A stretch of DNA of 64,000 nucleotides from Pseudomonas sp. RIT-562. GTDB lineage: Bacteria; Pseudomonadota; Gammaproteobacteria; Pseudomonadales; Pseudomonadaceae. A program made the position numbers and the translations under genes. Positions 1 through 8,467 of this stretch are shown here, one piece after another (position 1 is the stretch's first letter; each line of letters starts with the position of its first letter). The DNA lies in the NCBI RefSeq assembly GCF_026241895.1, contig NZ_JAPJIV010000005.1:1-64000 (forward strand), in the 5' to 3' direction. The notes beneath the pieces were generated by a model, which was given only the letters and a program-made list of their open reading frames with translations, was not told the DNA's origin and did not search any database.

Positions 1-864
1 GAAGCTCCTGACGAACTGAAACGCTTCGACGAGCAACTTCGAATAGTCGGGCCAGATGGTGAGGTGGGTAGTAATTTGAAGTACTCGATCTCTCTGGCAG
101 ACGGCACTGTCATTGACGGGGTGACCGATGTGGATGGCATGACCCAACGATTGAAAAGCCGGAAACCGGCACGAATTACCCAGTTGACGCTCACTCCACC
201 AGAGAACGCAGAAAATTTCTGCTGCGCGGCAAAAGATGCCCAGGCACCGATGGTCGTTGATTTGACTGCCAGCGAGATCTTTACGAATGACACTGAAGTA
301 GACAGTTCCAAAAAAACCGTCGTCCTGCCTAGAGGTAAGAAGCGCCCCCTGACGATAGGAGAGATTGCTATGGCCCGGACTATCTTCAAAGATGCCGTCA
401 ATTATGAAAAAGTAAAAGTGCATCACGGTGGATGGTGGTTGTTTTTTGGGTTTCAAAACACTGCGGTTACACCTAACGGGGAAATGTATTTCCCGGAGAG
501 TACCGAGCTCTACAGAGATGATTTTTCATCAGATAAAGATCATAGAATTAACGCGTTGTTTATGCACGAGATGACTCATGTATGGCAGTATCAGCTTGGA
601 TATCCGGTAAAAAGTGCAGGTGTAACGGTCACCAGTCGAGGTGATGAAGTGTATAAATATACGTTGAGCGAGTCAGGCACTTTGTCAGATTATAATATGG
701 AACAGCAGGGTGAAATTATTTCAGATTACTTTATTATTTGCGTTGTTGGTGACGCTGACAAGGTTTGGAGTTTCAGTAGCCGAAAAAAAGACCCTCGACT
801 GCTAAAGAACACTGTGGCCGGGTTTTTAGCTAACCCTACTGACAAGAAAAATCTACCTAGGTAG
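1..864 (+). CDS. T6SS effector, C-terminal zinc metallopeptidase domain (VgrG2b-like), 5' partial
   Basis: The frame is open from the first base, so this is the 3' end of a longer gene. The first ~75 residues (EAPDELKRFDEQ..., then SISLADGTVIDGVTDVDG) look like the linker found at the end of VgrG or PAAR-type delivery proteins. The rest is a zinc peptidase domain with HEMTH at 565-579 and a downstream EQQGE (from 700) that can supply the third, Glu ligand. VgrG2b of P. aeruginosa is a T6SS spike protein with a C-terminal metallopeptidase domain that acts in the periplasm of prey cells, and its immunity protein is exported; the gene that follows here also encodes a protein with a signal peptide. 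The metal site is seen in the sequence; assignment to VgrG rather than to another carrier is inference because the N-terminus is outside the window. Confidence 0.75.
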   Translation, partial: EAPDELKRFDEQLRIVGPDGEVGSNLKYSISLADGTVIDGVTDVDGMTQRLKSRKPARITQLTLTPPENAENFCCAAKDAQAPMVVDLTASEIFTNDTEVDSSKKTVVLPRGKKRPLTIGEIAMARTIFKDAVNYEKVKVHHGGWWLFFGFQNTAVTPNGEMYFPESTELYRDDFSSDKDHRINALFMHEMTHVWQYQLGYPVKSAGVTVTSRGDEVYKYTLSESGTLSDYNMEQQGEIISDYFIICVVGDADKVWSFSSRKKDPRLLKNTVAGFLANPTDKKNLPR

Positions 865-873
865 GTGGTCAAT

Positions 874-1416
874 ATGAAAATTATTGGGCTGGTGATTTGT
901 TTGCTGCTATCGCTTGTCGCTAAGGTCGCTAGCGCTAATTCCTTCGGGCGCTTGGGTAGCGCGGATATATTGACTATTGATGGTGTGCCGGCTGTTTGTA
1001 CGCCGAAGGATGCTGGTGCACCTTTGTTAGTTGGATCAGTTACTGTATCAGAAGGCTATATTCTGAATCCTGGCTCGTGGGGTATTACTCTCCAAGAAGG
1101 AGCCCTGCCGCTGGCTCTTAAGCCAGGGGAGTGCGTTTCCTTTGGCAGTGTGCCCGAAGGATTCGGAATAGATAGATACACAACAAAAAAACCTCCACTG
1201 CAACTTGAGGTGAATAAGACATATTTATTTAGTATTTACGACGCCTATAAGTCGCGAGATACTTACACGGGAACCTTTTGTGTCAGCCAGAAAGCCGATG
1301 GGAGGTTGGAGTATCGTGAATATACTCGCCTCCACGATGGAGCTACGCTGATTCCATCCTGTGATACTTTGAAGCATAGGAAATCGCCGATTAATATTGC
1401 GCCATGGCAGCAGTGA
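874..1416 (+). CDS. probable exported immunity protein, type A, copy 1
   Basis: This 180-residue protein begins with a signal peptide (MKIIGLVICLLLSLVAKVASA) and is then mostly hydrophilic, with three Cys in the mature part. I start it at ATG 874 behind a GGTGG stretch rather than at GTG 865, because its paralogue at 2699 begins at the equivalent Met and is also 180 residues long. It lies 9 bp after the metallopeptidase stop codon, the usual place for a T6SS immunity gene, and a periplasmic location suits protection against a periplasm-acting toxin such as VgrG2b. It is clearly related to the proteins at 2699-3241 and 3423-3941. The immunity function is inferred from position and export signal. 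Confidence 0.7.
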   Translation: MKIIGLVICLLLSLVAKVASANSFGRLGSADILTIDGVPAVCTPKDAGAPLLVGSVTVSEGYILNPGSWGITLQEGALPLALKPGECVSFGSVPEGFGIDRYTTKKPPLQLEVNKTYLFSIYDAYKSRDTYTGTFCVSQKADGRLEYREYTRLHDGATLIPSCDTLKHRKSPINIAPWQQ

Positions 1417-1597
1417 GAAAAAAGTAGGTTTTTTGTTCAAGTTGGTTGCGTAGCCGGTGCAGCTTGGTTGGGCATTAACTTTGATTGGGGATATTGGAGG
1501 CTCTATCAATCTTTAGTTGGGCGGCTTCGAAATAGTGGACGCTTTCGATGATGAAGTAGAAGAGCTTACGGAGTCGAAGATAAATTTGCTAAAATTT

Positions 1598-1846
1598 ATG
1601 AAAATCGCCATTCCATTTATTTTATTTCTGTCGTCGTTTGTCTCCAATATTGCTAGCTCTATTTCGTTCGGATCCTTAAGCACGGCAAATATTTCATCCG
1701 TTGATGCTTTGCCTGCTATTTGTTTACCAAACGATGCGGAAGCACCCTTCCTCGTCGGATTGATTACCGTGTCAGAAAGCTATGTTCGGAATCCAGGCTC
1801 ATGGGATGTAGCGCTGAAGGACGGCGCTAAGCTCCTGACGAACTGA
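1598..1846 (+). pseudogene. truncated immunity gene, type B, copy 1
   Basis: The reading frame from ATG 1598 encodes a signal peptide (MKIAIPFILFLSSFVSNIASS) and the first ~60 residues of the same family as 3423-3941. It then runs into DNA from the toxin gene (AAGCTCCTGACG...) and stops at 1844. From about 1696 to 1828 it differs from the intact type B gene by one base, so the break at ~1828 marks the edge of a duplication. The C-terminal two thirds, with the conserved RYTTK, NKTY and CVSRKA segments, are missing, so a working product is unlikely. Confidence 0.75.
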
Positions 1847-2690
1847 AACGCTTCGACGAACAACTTCATTAGTCGGTCCAGATGGTGAGGTGGGTAGTAA
1901 TTTGAAGTACTCGATCTCTCTGGCAGACGGCACTGTCATTGACGGGGTGACCGATGTGGATGGCATGACCCAACGATTGAAAAGCCGGAAACCGGCACGA
2001 ATTGCCCAGTTGACGCTCACTCCACCAGAGAACGCAGAAAATTTCTGCTGCGCGGCAAAAGATGCCCAGGCACCGATGGTCGTTGATTTGACTGCCAGCG
2101 AGATCTTTACGAATGACACTGAAGTAGACCGCTCTGAAAAAGCAGTTGTTCTGCCCAAAGGCAAGAAGCGCTCTCTGACGTCAGGAGAGATCGCTATGGC
2201 GAGGACTATTTTCAAATACGCAGTCAATTATGAAAAAGTAAAAATACATCACGGTGGTTGGTGGCTTTTTTTTGGGTTTCAAAACACTGCGGTCACACCT
2301 AATGGAGAAATGTATTTTCCTGCGAGCACTGAGTTTTATAGAGACGACTTTTCAGCAGATGACGAAGACAAATACAAAGCGTTGTTCATGCACGAGATGA
2401 CTCATGTATGGCAGTATCAGCTTGGTTATGCGGTTAAAAGTGCGGGTGTAACAGTCACCAGTCGCGGTGATGATGTGTACAAGTATGCGTTGAGCGAGAC
2501 AGGTACATTGTCAGAATATAATATGGAGCAGCAGGGTGAAATTATTTCGGATTACTACATTATTTGCGTGCTCGGCGACGCAGCAAGGGTGTAGAGCTTT
2601 AGTATCCGAAACAAAGATCCCCGGTTGCTTAAGTCCACCGTGGCCAGATTATTAGCTAGACCTGTTGATAAGAAAAATTTACGTAAATAA
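1829..2690 (+). pseudogene. second copy of the metallopeptidase toxin domain, inactivated
   Basis: This stretch repeats positions 2-864. Between 64-303 and 1890-2129 the copies differ by a single base; beyond that they are clearly diverged but alignable, and the HEMTH and EQQGE motifs are kept. Three defects are visible: there is no complete carrier gene in front of it, one base is missing near 1869-1872 relative to copy 1, which puts a TAG in frame, and the TGG codon at the position of V-W-S in copy 1 is TAG at 2591-2593. Reading past that codon restores the homologous tail to TAA at 2688-2690. It could be an orphan cassette that is activated only by recombination onto a carrier, but the internal stop would still remove the last ~33 residues. 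Confidence 0.8.
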
Positions 2691-2698
2691 GGATCTGT

Positions 2699-3241
2699 AT
2701 GAAAAACATTATATTGTTGGTCTGTGTCCTATTCTCACCCGTCGCCCTGTTTGCAAGCGCTACTTCTTTCGGTTTTTTTGGAAGGGCGGATATACTATCT
2801 GTTAATGGCGTGCCTGCCATTTGTTCGCCGAGCGATGCCAGTGCACCTTTGCAAGTTGGTGCGGTTACTGTGTCAGAGAGCTATGTTCGGAATCCTGGGT
2901 CGTGGGGTATTGCTCTCAAGGATGGTGCAGTGCCGCTGGCACTGAAACCAGGCGAGTGCATTGCTTTCGAAAGTGTGCCTGAAGGATACGAAGTAGATAA
3001 ATACACGACAAAAGTTCCTCGACTGAAGCTTGAGGTGAACAAAACCTACTTATTTGCTATTTCCGATGCCTATAAGACACGAGATACATACACTGGAACC
3101 TTTTGTGTCAGCCGGAAAGCCGATGGAAGGTTGGAGTATCGGGAATATACTCGCCTCAACGATGGCGCTAGGTTAATTCCATCCTGCGATACTCTGAAAC
3201 ATAGGAAGTCGTCGTTAAATATTGCGCCATGGGAGGAGTGA
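2699..3241 (+). CDS. probable exported immunity protein, type A, copy 2
   Basis: The 180-residue product starts with a signal peptide (MKNIILLVCVLFSPVALFASA) and is similar along its whole length to the protein at 874-1416, including YTGTFCVS, ADGRLEYREYTRL and the LIPSCDTLKHRKS tail. The start is preceded by AAGGA at good spacing. It directly follows the disabled toxin copy, so it is an immunity gene without a working cognate toxin beside it. Such orphan immunity genes are often kept because they protect against neighbours carrying the variant toxin. Whether it binds the toxin encoded at 1-864 or a diverged version cannot be told from sequence. Confidence 0.7.
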   Translation: MKNIILLVCVLFSPVALFASATSFGFFGRADILSVNGVPAICSPSDASAPLQVGAVTVSESYVRNPGSWGIALKDGAVPLALKPGECIAFESVPEGYEVDKYTTKVPRLKLEVNKTYLFAISDAYKTRDTYTGTFCVSRKADGRLEYREYTRLNDGARLIPSCDTLKHRKSSLNIAPWEE

Positions 3242-3422
3242 GAAAAACGCAGGTTTTTTATTCAGGTCGGCTACGTGCCCGGCGCAGCTTGGTTGGGCAC
3301 TAACTTTGATTGGGAATATTGGAGGCTGGATTAATCTTTAGTTAGGCTGCATCGAAATGTTGGATGCTTTCGATGATGTAACACAAGAGTTTACGGAGTT
3401 GAGAATCGATTGGCTAAAAGTT

Positions 3423-3941
3423 ATGAAAAAATCGCCGTTCTATCTATTTTTTTTGCTGTTGTCTTTTGTCACCAAGATTGCTTGCGCTACTTCGTTCGGA
3501 TTCGTAAGCACGGCGAGTATATCATCCGTTGATGCTTTGCCTGCTATTTGTTTACCAAACGATGCGGAAGCACCCTTCCTCGTCGGATTGATTACCGTGT
3601 CAGAAAGCTATGTTCGGAATCCAGGCTCATGGGGTGTAGCGCTGAAGGACGGCGCTACGCCTCTGGCCTTAAAGCCAGGGGAATGCATTAAATTTGAAGC
3701 TGTGCAGGAGGGATACGAAGTAGATCGCTACACAACAAAAATGCCTAGACTGCAGCCTGAAGTGAATAAGACCTACATTTTTAGGATACATGATGCCTAC
3801 AAGACGAGAAATTCTTACTCGGTTCTTTTTTGTGTAAGCAGGAAGGCTCAGGGTGCTCTGGAGTATCTTGAATATACTCGATTCAGCAATGGCGATCGGC
3901 TGATACCCTCCTGTGATTTCCGAAGACAGAGACGGGAGTGA
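3423..3941 (+). CDS. probable exported immunity protein, type B, copy 2
   Basis: This 172-residue protein has a signal peptide (MKKSPFYLFFLLLSFVTKIACA) followed by a domain related to the type A proteins (SFGFVSTASISSVDALPAIC; RYTTKMPRL; NKTYIF; LIPSCD). I place the start at ATG 3423; an upstream in-frame ATG at 3357 would put a charged stretch before the signal peptide. The ~180 bp before it match the DNA before the truncated gene at 1598, so the A-spacer-B arrangement is a unit that was duplicated. The product is probably periplasmic or a lipid-free secreted protein. Function as immunity is inferred. Confidence 0.65.
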   Translation: MKKSPFYLFFLLLSFVTKIACATSFGFVSTASISSVDALPAICLPNDAEAPFLVGLITVSESYVRNPGSWGVALKDGATPLALKPGECIKFEAVQEGYEVDRYTTKMPRLQPEVNKTYIFRIHDAYKTRNSYSVLFCVSRKAQGALEYLEYTRFSNGDRLIPSCDFRRQRRE

Positions 3942-4204
3942 TGGATATCGGAGCTAGCTCCGATTCCGTCGTTGACCTGCAGTGATAGCCTGCTCGGTTG
4001 CAGCCCAGGGCGTTGGATGGATCGCGAGGTAAAAAGTCATCTCGCCTCGAAAGCAATGCACTACCTGTGGGATAATCACCCCTCGCACCATCAATCCCAC
4101 CGCTTACATACCTTGAGCACATCCTTAAGCGATGCGCAGATCCACAAGGCAAGCTTCAAGCCGGAGGTAACCACCCCTCCCGAACTTTTCAATGGATTTT
4201 AAAG
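3942..4204. other. intergenic stretch with one palindrome
   Basis: An 18-bp perfect palindrome (ATCGGAGCTAGCTCCGAT) lies at 3947-3964 just after the last immunity gene and could fold in RNA, but no T-run follows. A plus-strand open frame at 3972-4202 has no recognisable features and is probably chance. The rest should contain the promoter of the epimerase gene; I could not pick a convincing one. Confidence 0.5.
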
Positions 4205-5143
4205 ATGTCTAATGGACCTATCCTGATCACTGGCGGCGCTGGCTTCATCGGCTCCCATCTCACCGACGTCTTACTCGCCAAAGGCTACTCAGTCAGAATT
4301 CTCGATGACCTCTCGACTGGTAAGCGCAGCAACCTCCCGCAGGACAACCCACGAGTGGAGTTGATCGTAGGCGACGTTGCCGATGCCGATGTAGTCGCGC
4401 GGGCGATGGTCGACTGCCAAGCAGTGGCGCATCTTGCAGCTGTTGCTTCGGTCCAGGCTTCGGTCGACGATCCTGTTCGCACGCACCAGAGCAATTTTGT
4501 CGGTACGCTGAACGTTTGTGAGGCCATGCGCCAGGCCAACGTGAAGCGGGTGGTTTTTGCCTCCAGCGCTGCCGTGTACGGCAACAACGGTGAAGGGTGC
4601 GCTATCGACGAAGACACGCCTAAAGCGCCGTTGACCCCCTATGCTTCGGACAAGCTGGCAAGCGAGTACTACTTCGACTTCTACCGCCGCCAGCATGCAC
4701 TGGAGCCGGTCATATTCCGGTTCTTCAACATCTTCGGCCCCCGCCAGGATCCGTCTTCGCCTTACTCCGGCGTGATCAGTATCTTCAGCGAGCGGGCACA
4801 GAAAGGCCTGCCAATCACTATTTTCGGTGACGGCGAACAGACCCGTGATTTTTTCTATGTAGAAGATTTGGTGGGGTTGTTGGTGCAGGCCTTGGAAGCA
4901 CCGCACGTTGAGGATGGCGCAATCAACGTTGGTATGAACCAGGCGACTTCGTTGACGCAGATGCTCGGAGTCTTGGCAGAAGTTCTAGGTGAGATTCCAC
5001 CCGTTAGCCACAGCCCGGCCCGTGCGGGAGACATTCGCCATTCGCGCGCGAACAATGATCGACTGCTGAAAAGATTCAAGCTGGCTGAGACTACACCGAT
5101 GAGTGTGGGTCTGGCGAAACTGCTGGGCAAGGAAGCTTGCTGA
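4205..5143 (+). CDS. NAD-dependent sugar epimerase/dehydratase (UDP-glucose 4-epimerase family)
   Basis: The 312-residue protein is an extended short-chain dehydrogenase. It has the NAD-binding GGAGFIGSH near the N-terminus, a D-D-L-S-T-G segment after strand 2, SSAAVYG with the catalytic Ser region and YASDK as the Tyr-x3-Lys pair. These features fit nucleotide-sugar 4-epimerases of the GalE/WbpP type, which interconvert UDP-Glc(NAc) and UDP-Gal(NAc). It converges on the polysaccharide export operon, so a role in supplying a sugar for that polymer is likely. Exact substrate specificity cannot be read from the sequence. Confidence 0.8.
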   Translation: MSNGPILITGGAGFIGSHLTDVLLAKGYSVRILDDLSTGKRSNLPQDNPRVELIVGDVADADVVARAMVDCQAVAHLAAVASVQASVDDPVRTHQSNFVGTLNVCEAMRQANVKRVVFASSAAVYGNNGEGCAIDEDTPKAPLTPYASDKLASEYYFDFYRRQHALEPVIFRFFNIFGPRQDPSSPYSGVISIFSERAQKGLPITIFGDGEQTRDFFYVEDLVGLLVQALEAPHVEDGAINVGMNQATSLTQMLGVLAEVLGEIPPVSHSPARAGDIRHSRANNDRLLKRFKLAETTPMSVGLAKLLGKEAC

Positions 5144-5156
5144 TCAGGTGGGAATA

Positions 5157-5193
5157 AAAGTCTGGCCACGCTTATGAAGCGTGGCCAGATTTT
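5157..5193. terminator. bidirectional rho-independent terminator
   Basis: TCTGGCCACGC and GCGTGGCCAGA form a perfect 11-bp stem around a 7-nt loop. TTTT follows on the plus strand and CTTTTATT follows on the minus strand. It separates the convergent epimerase and VanZ-like genes and can end both transcripts. Confidence 0.9.
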
Positions 5194-5223
5194 CCAAACA
5201 TATGACGATAAAACCGAAAGACG

Positions 5224-5610
5224 CTAAGCCGCAGGATTTGATTCGAGTTTTTTCAGGCGCGAATTCAAATATCCCCGCAAGACCAGAACAACCACCATCC
5301 CACACAACACCCCAGTAGCATTAGCCACCATATCCCCCCAGGAAGCTGTACGCAGCGGCATCAAGCTCTGTTCCAGCTCAATCAACATCGAACCCACCAA
5401 CGGCCAAAACAGCAGCCAGCCCAACCGCGTGGCGGGGAACGCCAGGTAGGCGCTCACCGTCAAACAGGCAAAGGCGGCCCAGTGATGCAGCTTGTCCTGA
5501 TTCTCGAACACCTGCGGCACCGGCTCGCCGCGCATGCCGGCGAAACACAGCACCAGCAGGATCACGAAAAACGCCAGCTTGGGCAGGACACGCAGAATCC
5601 GCTGCTTCAT
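5224..5610 (-). CDS. VanZ-like membrane protein
   Basis: The 128-residue protein has about four hydrophobic segments (FFVILLVLCFAGM; WAAFACLTVSAYLAF; LLFWPLVGSMLIEL; GVLCGMVVVLVL) and the pattern LHHWAAF ... E.EQ ... S.GDM.AN..G typical of VanZ-family proteins. It is the last gene of the export operon and overlaps the previous gene by 4 nt (ATGA), so it is translationally coupled. VanZ-like proteins are common at the ends of exopolysaccharide operons, but their molecular function there is not established. Confidence 0.8.
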   Translation of the reverse strand: MKQRILRVLPKLAFFVILLVLCFAGMRGEPVPQVFENQDKLHHWAAFACLTVSAYLAFPATRLGWLLFWPLVGSMLIELEQSLMPLRTASWGDMVANATGVLCGMVVVLVLRGYLNSRLKKLESNPAA

Positions 5611-7697
5611 TCGGTGACCTTGTAGAAGTTATTGTGGAACAGGTCGATGTTGCGACGCTCAGTCAGGGAGTACAGAGAGTAGCTGCGTGCCAGGGGAGCG
5701 CCACCGTCTCGAGTCAGTGGAGTCCACGCAAGGTTAGCCCGGCGAGTGGTCGAACTGGCCATCAATTCGTCGAACGGTATCGAGAAGTAGATACCCTTAC
5801 CGAAACTACCCTCGCCGTATTCCTCTTTCGTGGCATTGGTGACAGTCACCCATCCACCGAAGCGCACACCGTTAGCGAACTCGCGGGACAAGTCCAAAGT
5901 AGCGCCGTAGTCTTTGGCCAAGTAACGCCCAACGCTGAGTGCGCCCAGAATATCCTGGAACGAACTCCGATAGTAAAGCGTGGCGTTGCCGGTGATGGTG
6001 CTGTAATCACGCAGCCCCAAACCTTGATCGAAATCACGCTGCTTGACCCAGTTCATATCAACGCCAACCGCCCAACGCTCGCCCATCGGACGGTACAGCG
6101 CTTCACCGCCGACGCCGGCGAACATCGATTCCAGATAGCCGCCGTACACCATACCGTAGAGGTCTTCGTCCAGCTGCTTGACCTTGTTCAACTGGAAGGT
6201 CGGCATCGTCACTTCCGACGTCGTCATGTACTGACGCAAGTCGGTACGCACTCGCGGCAGGCCGCTCGGTGCGTCGTACTTGAACTTGTCGAAGTTGTTG
6301 ATCAGGTTCGCGCTTAACATCCCGCTCCACCAAAGATCAGGCTGGAAGCGATACTCGGCACTCAAATCCGCACTGAATTGGTACAGCAGGAATCCGTCAG
6401 GACCACCGACGTTCTGTTTGTACCCGAGGCCCAAGCCGTAGGTGAACGGATCCGGTTTTTGCGCGAACAGGGTTTTTTCCTGATGCGGCACTGGAACGTT
6501 CTGCTCGGTTACGCGGCGCAGGTCTTCCAGTGGACGATCCTCTTGGATCACTTCACGGAAAGTATCGCGGGGCAGGCTGACTTCCTCGACTGGAAGGCTG
6601 TAGCGCGTATCGACCATGGTGAACCAGTTGATCTGGTCGTTAACGCTGTTGTCGAGGATGCGCGACGCACGGCCGACGGCTTTCGGGGTATGAAAGTAGC
6701 GGCCCTGTTCGCCGTAGACGATCAGCTCGGAGTCACGCTGGGTGATCTTCGAAACCGTGTAGCCAGCGTTGTTCTGCAGACGCTTGGCGACGCCGGCCCA
6801 TTGCACGTCCGTTGGCGCGGTGGTCGGCTTGACGTCCGGCACGGGTTCGGGTTTTGGGTCGAAGCTCTTGGTTGGCGCCTTGCGGGTGGCGAAGTTGGTG
6901 TGCAAGGTGATGCCGAACATGGCGGTGTTGCCGCGTTCCCAGGCTGCGTGGAGGTCTACCCAGTCGCTGGCTTTGAAGACAAAGCCAAGGTTGATTGGGG
7001 AGTCCTGAATCTGGTTGTTGTTTTGCGGCTCGTGCTGGTAGTCGTTACCTTCGTATTCGAGCTTAATGGACAGTGGGTCCCATGGCGTTTGGTAGTTCAC
7101 GCCGCCGAAGAAGGACGGTGAACCACGGAAGTAGCTGTTTCCGTTGAAGTTACCGGCTTGAGTGCCAGAGTCAGGCCGGGTATCGAACTTGTCATCCAGC
7201 CAGCCCAACGGGTTATCCATATCGCCACGATTACCGATATAGCCCCACGCTAGGCCCAAGCTGAGATCGAAATTGCCCATGCGTTTGTTGCCAACAAAAT
7301 ATTCGCTGGAGAAGAGACCTGTACCACCGACGTCGCGCGCACCTAGTGCAACTTCGGGTATCCAATGGCTCTCCTCGAACAGACGTACTTTGGCGTCGAT
7401 CGCCTTATCCTTGTAGCTCTGACTACCACTCAAGGATTCAGGACCGTAGTCACGGTTGCTAATCGAGGTGTAGCGAAACGATCCTTCCAGCCAATCGAAA
7501 GGTTGAAACGACACGCTATAACGACTGTAAGGGTCAGTGCGGCTTGCAGTCAGAGATAATTCACCAGCTGGCGCCATCCGCGCTGTGGGTGTTTGCAGAA
7601 GGCCAACACCACCAAAGTCGCTCTGTGTATAGCGCGGCTCAGCTATTGCCCAAGCGCTGCAGCCAAGCAGCAAGCACGGAATCAAGTGATACTTCAT
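5607..7697 (-). CDS. YjbH/GfcD-family outer membrane protein for exopolysaccharide
   Basis: The 696-residue precursor starts with a signal peptide (MKYHLIPCLLLGCSAWAIA) followed by the family start GGVGLLQTPTARMAPAGELS. Many alternating strands (aromatic and Gly-rich pairs such as WVDLHAAWERGNTAMFGITL) and a C-terminus of beta-barrel type point to the outer membrane. YjbH and GfcD are large barrel proteins encoded with YjbEFG or GfcABC and are needed for normal exopolysaccharide or group 4 capsule assembly. Start and stop overlap the neighbouring genes by 4 nt on both sides. The size is close to that of the E. coli family members. Confidence 0.85.
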   Translation of the reverse strand: MKYHLIPCLLLGCSAWAIAEPRYTQSDFGGVGLLQTPTARMAPAGELSLTASRTDPYSRYSVSFQPFDWLEGSFRYTSISNRDYGPESLSGSQSYKDKAIDAKVRLFEESHWIPEVALGARDVGGTGLFSSEYFVGNKRMGNFDLSLGLAWGYIGNRGDMDNPLGWLDDKFDTRPDSGTQAGNFNGNSYFRGSPSFFGGVNYQTPWDPLSIKLEYEGNDYQHEPQNNNQIQDSPINLGFVFKASDWVDLHAAWERGNTAMFGITLHTNFATRKAPTKSFDPKPEPVPDVKPTTAPTDVQWAGVAKRLQNNAGYTVSKITQRDSELIVYGEQGRYFHTPKAVGRASRILDNSVNDQINWFTMVDTRYSLPVEEVSLPRDTFREVIQEDRPLEDLRRVTEQNVPVPHQEKTLFAQKPDPFTYGLGLGYKQNVGGPDGFLLYQFSADLSAEYRFQPDLWWSGMLSANLINNFDKFKYDAPSGLPRVRTDLRQYMTTSEVTMPTFQLNKVKQLDEDLYGMVYGGYLESMFAGVGGEALYRPMGERWAVGVDMNWVKQRDFDQGLGLRDYSTITGNATLYYRSSFQDILGALSVGRYLAKDYGATLDLSREFANGVRFGGWVTVTNATKEEYGEGSFGKGIYFSIPFDELMASSTTRRANLAWTPLTRDGGAPLARSYSLYSLTERRNIDLFHNNFYKVTE

Positions 7698-8467
7698 GGC
7701 TTCACCTCCAGCAATGGCTGGGTGGCGATGAATGCGGCCAGTTCAGTATTCAGGTCCGGTGTCGGATCGCCCTTGGCGGTGCTATGCACGGGTACATAAA
7801 TACGAGCGCCAGGTGCTGGCGGCATAGATTTGGTTTCGTTCCAAAGTGCGATGCCTTCCTGGAAAACGCGACCATCGGGCTGGATGACAAACAGCAAATC
7901 TTTGTCAGCGCCGGGATCTTGCGGGCAGTTTTTCAGATAGCTGATTGCCGGCTGCAAAGGCTGGTACGCCAACTCGCATTCACCAGTTACTGCACCCACC
8001 ACCTTCACAGTGCTCGGACGGGGAGGGTAGAGCAACACATCACCATTGCTCAGGTAGGGATTATCCCCACGGTTCAGTTCAACCCGAACCGGATCAAGTT
8101 GAGCCACTCTGCGGCCGGTGATCGGCATTGCTTGGACCTTGTCGATCAAACGCTCAGCGAGTGCCGCCAGCTCGGTTTCATCATCCTGCAGCGCGTTGCT
8201 TTTCACGGTCGCGAGATCGAAGAGCACGCCCAGTTTTAATCGCTCCTGCGCATTACGCAGGGGAGTGTGCAACCACGCAGCACCGAGCAAATACGCCTTA
8301 GGACTAACCTGAGCCGGAAGCAGAACGTCGTGCAAGCGAGTCCCTTCCTGGAACGAATAGCGCCCAGGTTTGGCGGCATCGCCCTGCACGGTGACCAGCG
8401 AGTCAGCATTTACGGCAAAAGTCATGAGCAGGCTGCAGCAAAGCAGCCAGGAGGAACGAGAAATCAT
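7694..8467 (-). CDS. GfcC/YjbG-family periplasmic capsule protein
   Basis: The 257-residue precursor has a clear signal peptide (MISRSSWLLCCSLLMTFAVNA) and then SLVTVQGDAAKPGRYSF, a segment reminiscent of the soluble ligand-binding beta-grasp domains of GfcC. GfcC proteins are periplasmic and act with GfcB, GfcD and the Wza-type exporter. The gene overlaps gfcB-like and gfcD-like genes by 4 nt each, so the three are expressed as a coupled block. No catalytic motif is visible; a structural role in export is the family expectation. Confidence 0.8.
   Translation of the reverse strand: MISRSSWLLCCSLLMTFAVNADSLVTVQGDAAKPGRYSFQEGTRLHDVLLPAQVSPKAYLLGAAWLHTPLRNAQERLKLGVLFDLATVKSNALQDDETELAALAERLIDKVQAMPITGRRVAQLDPVRVELNRGDNPYLSNGDVLLYPPRPSTVKVVGAVTGECELAYQPLQPAISYLKNCPQDPGADKDLLFVIQPDGRVFQEGIALWNETKSMPPAPGARIYVPVHSTAKGDPTPDLNTELAAFIATQPLLEVKP

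Larger units (their letters stand above)
2..3941 (+). repeat. tandem duplication of a toxin-immunity unit
   Basis: Unit 1 (2-1828) holds toxin domain, immunity A, spacer and the start of immunity B. Unit 2 (1829-3941) holds the same four elements with immunity B complete. The offset is 1827 bp before the 1-bp deletion and 1826 bp after it. Identity is patchy: near-perfect at 64-303 versus 1890-2129 and at ~1696-1828 versus ~3523-3655, lower in between. This suggests an old duplication with later gene conversion. Confidence 0.85.

Noticed and set aside
3972..4202. 76-residue open frame after the immunity genes
   Set aside because: No ribosome binding site, signal or family feature; composition looks like chance.
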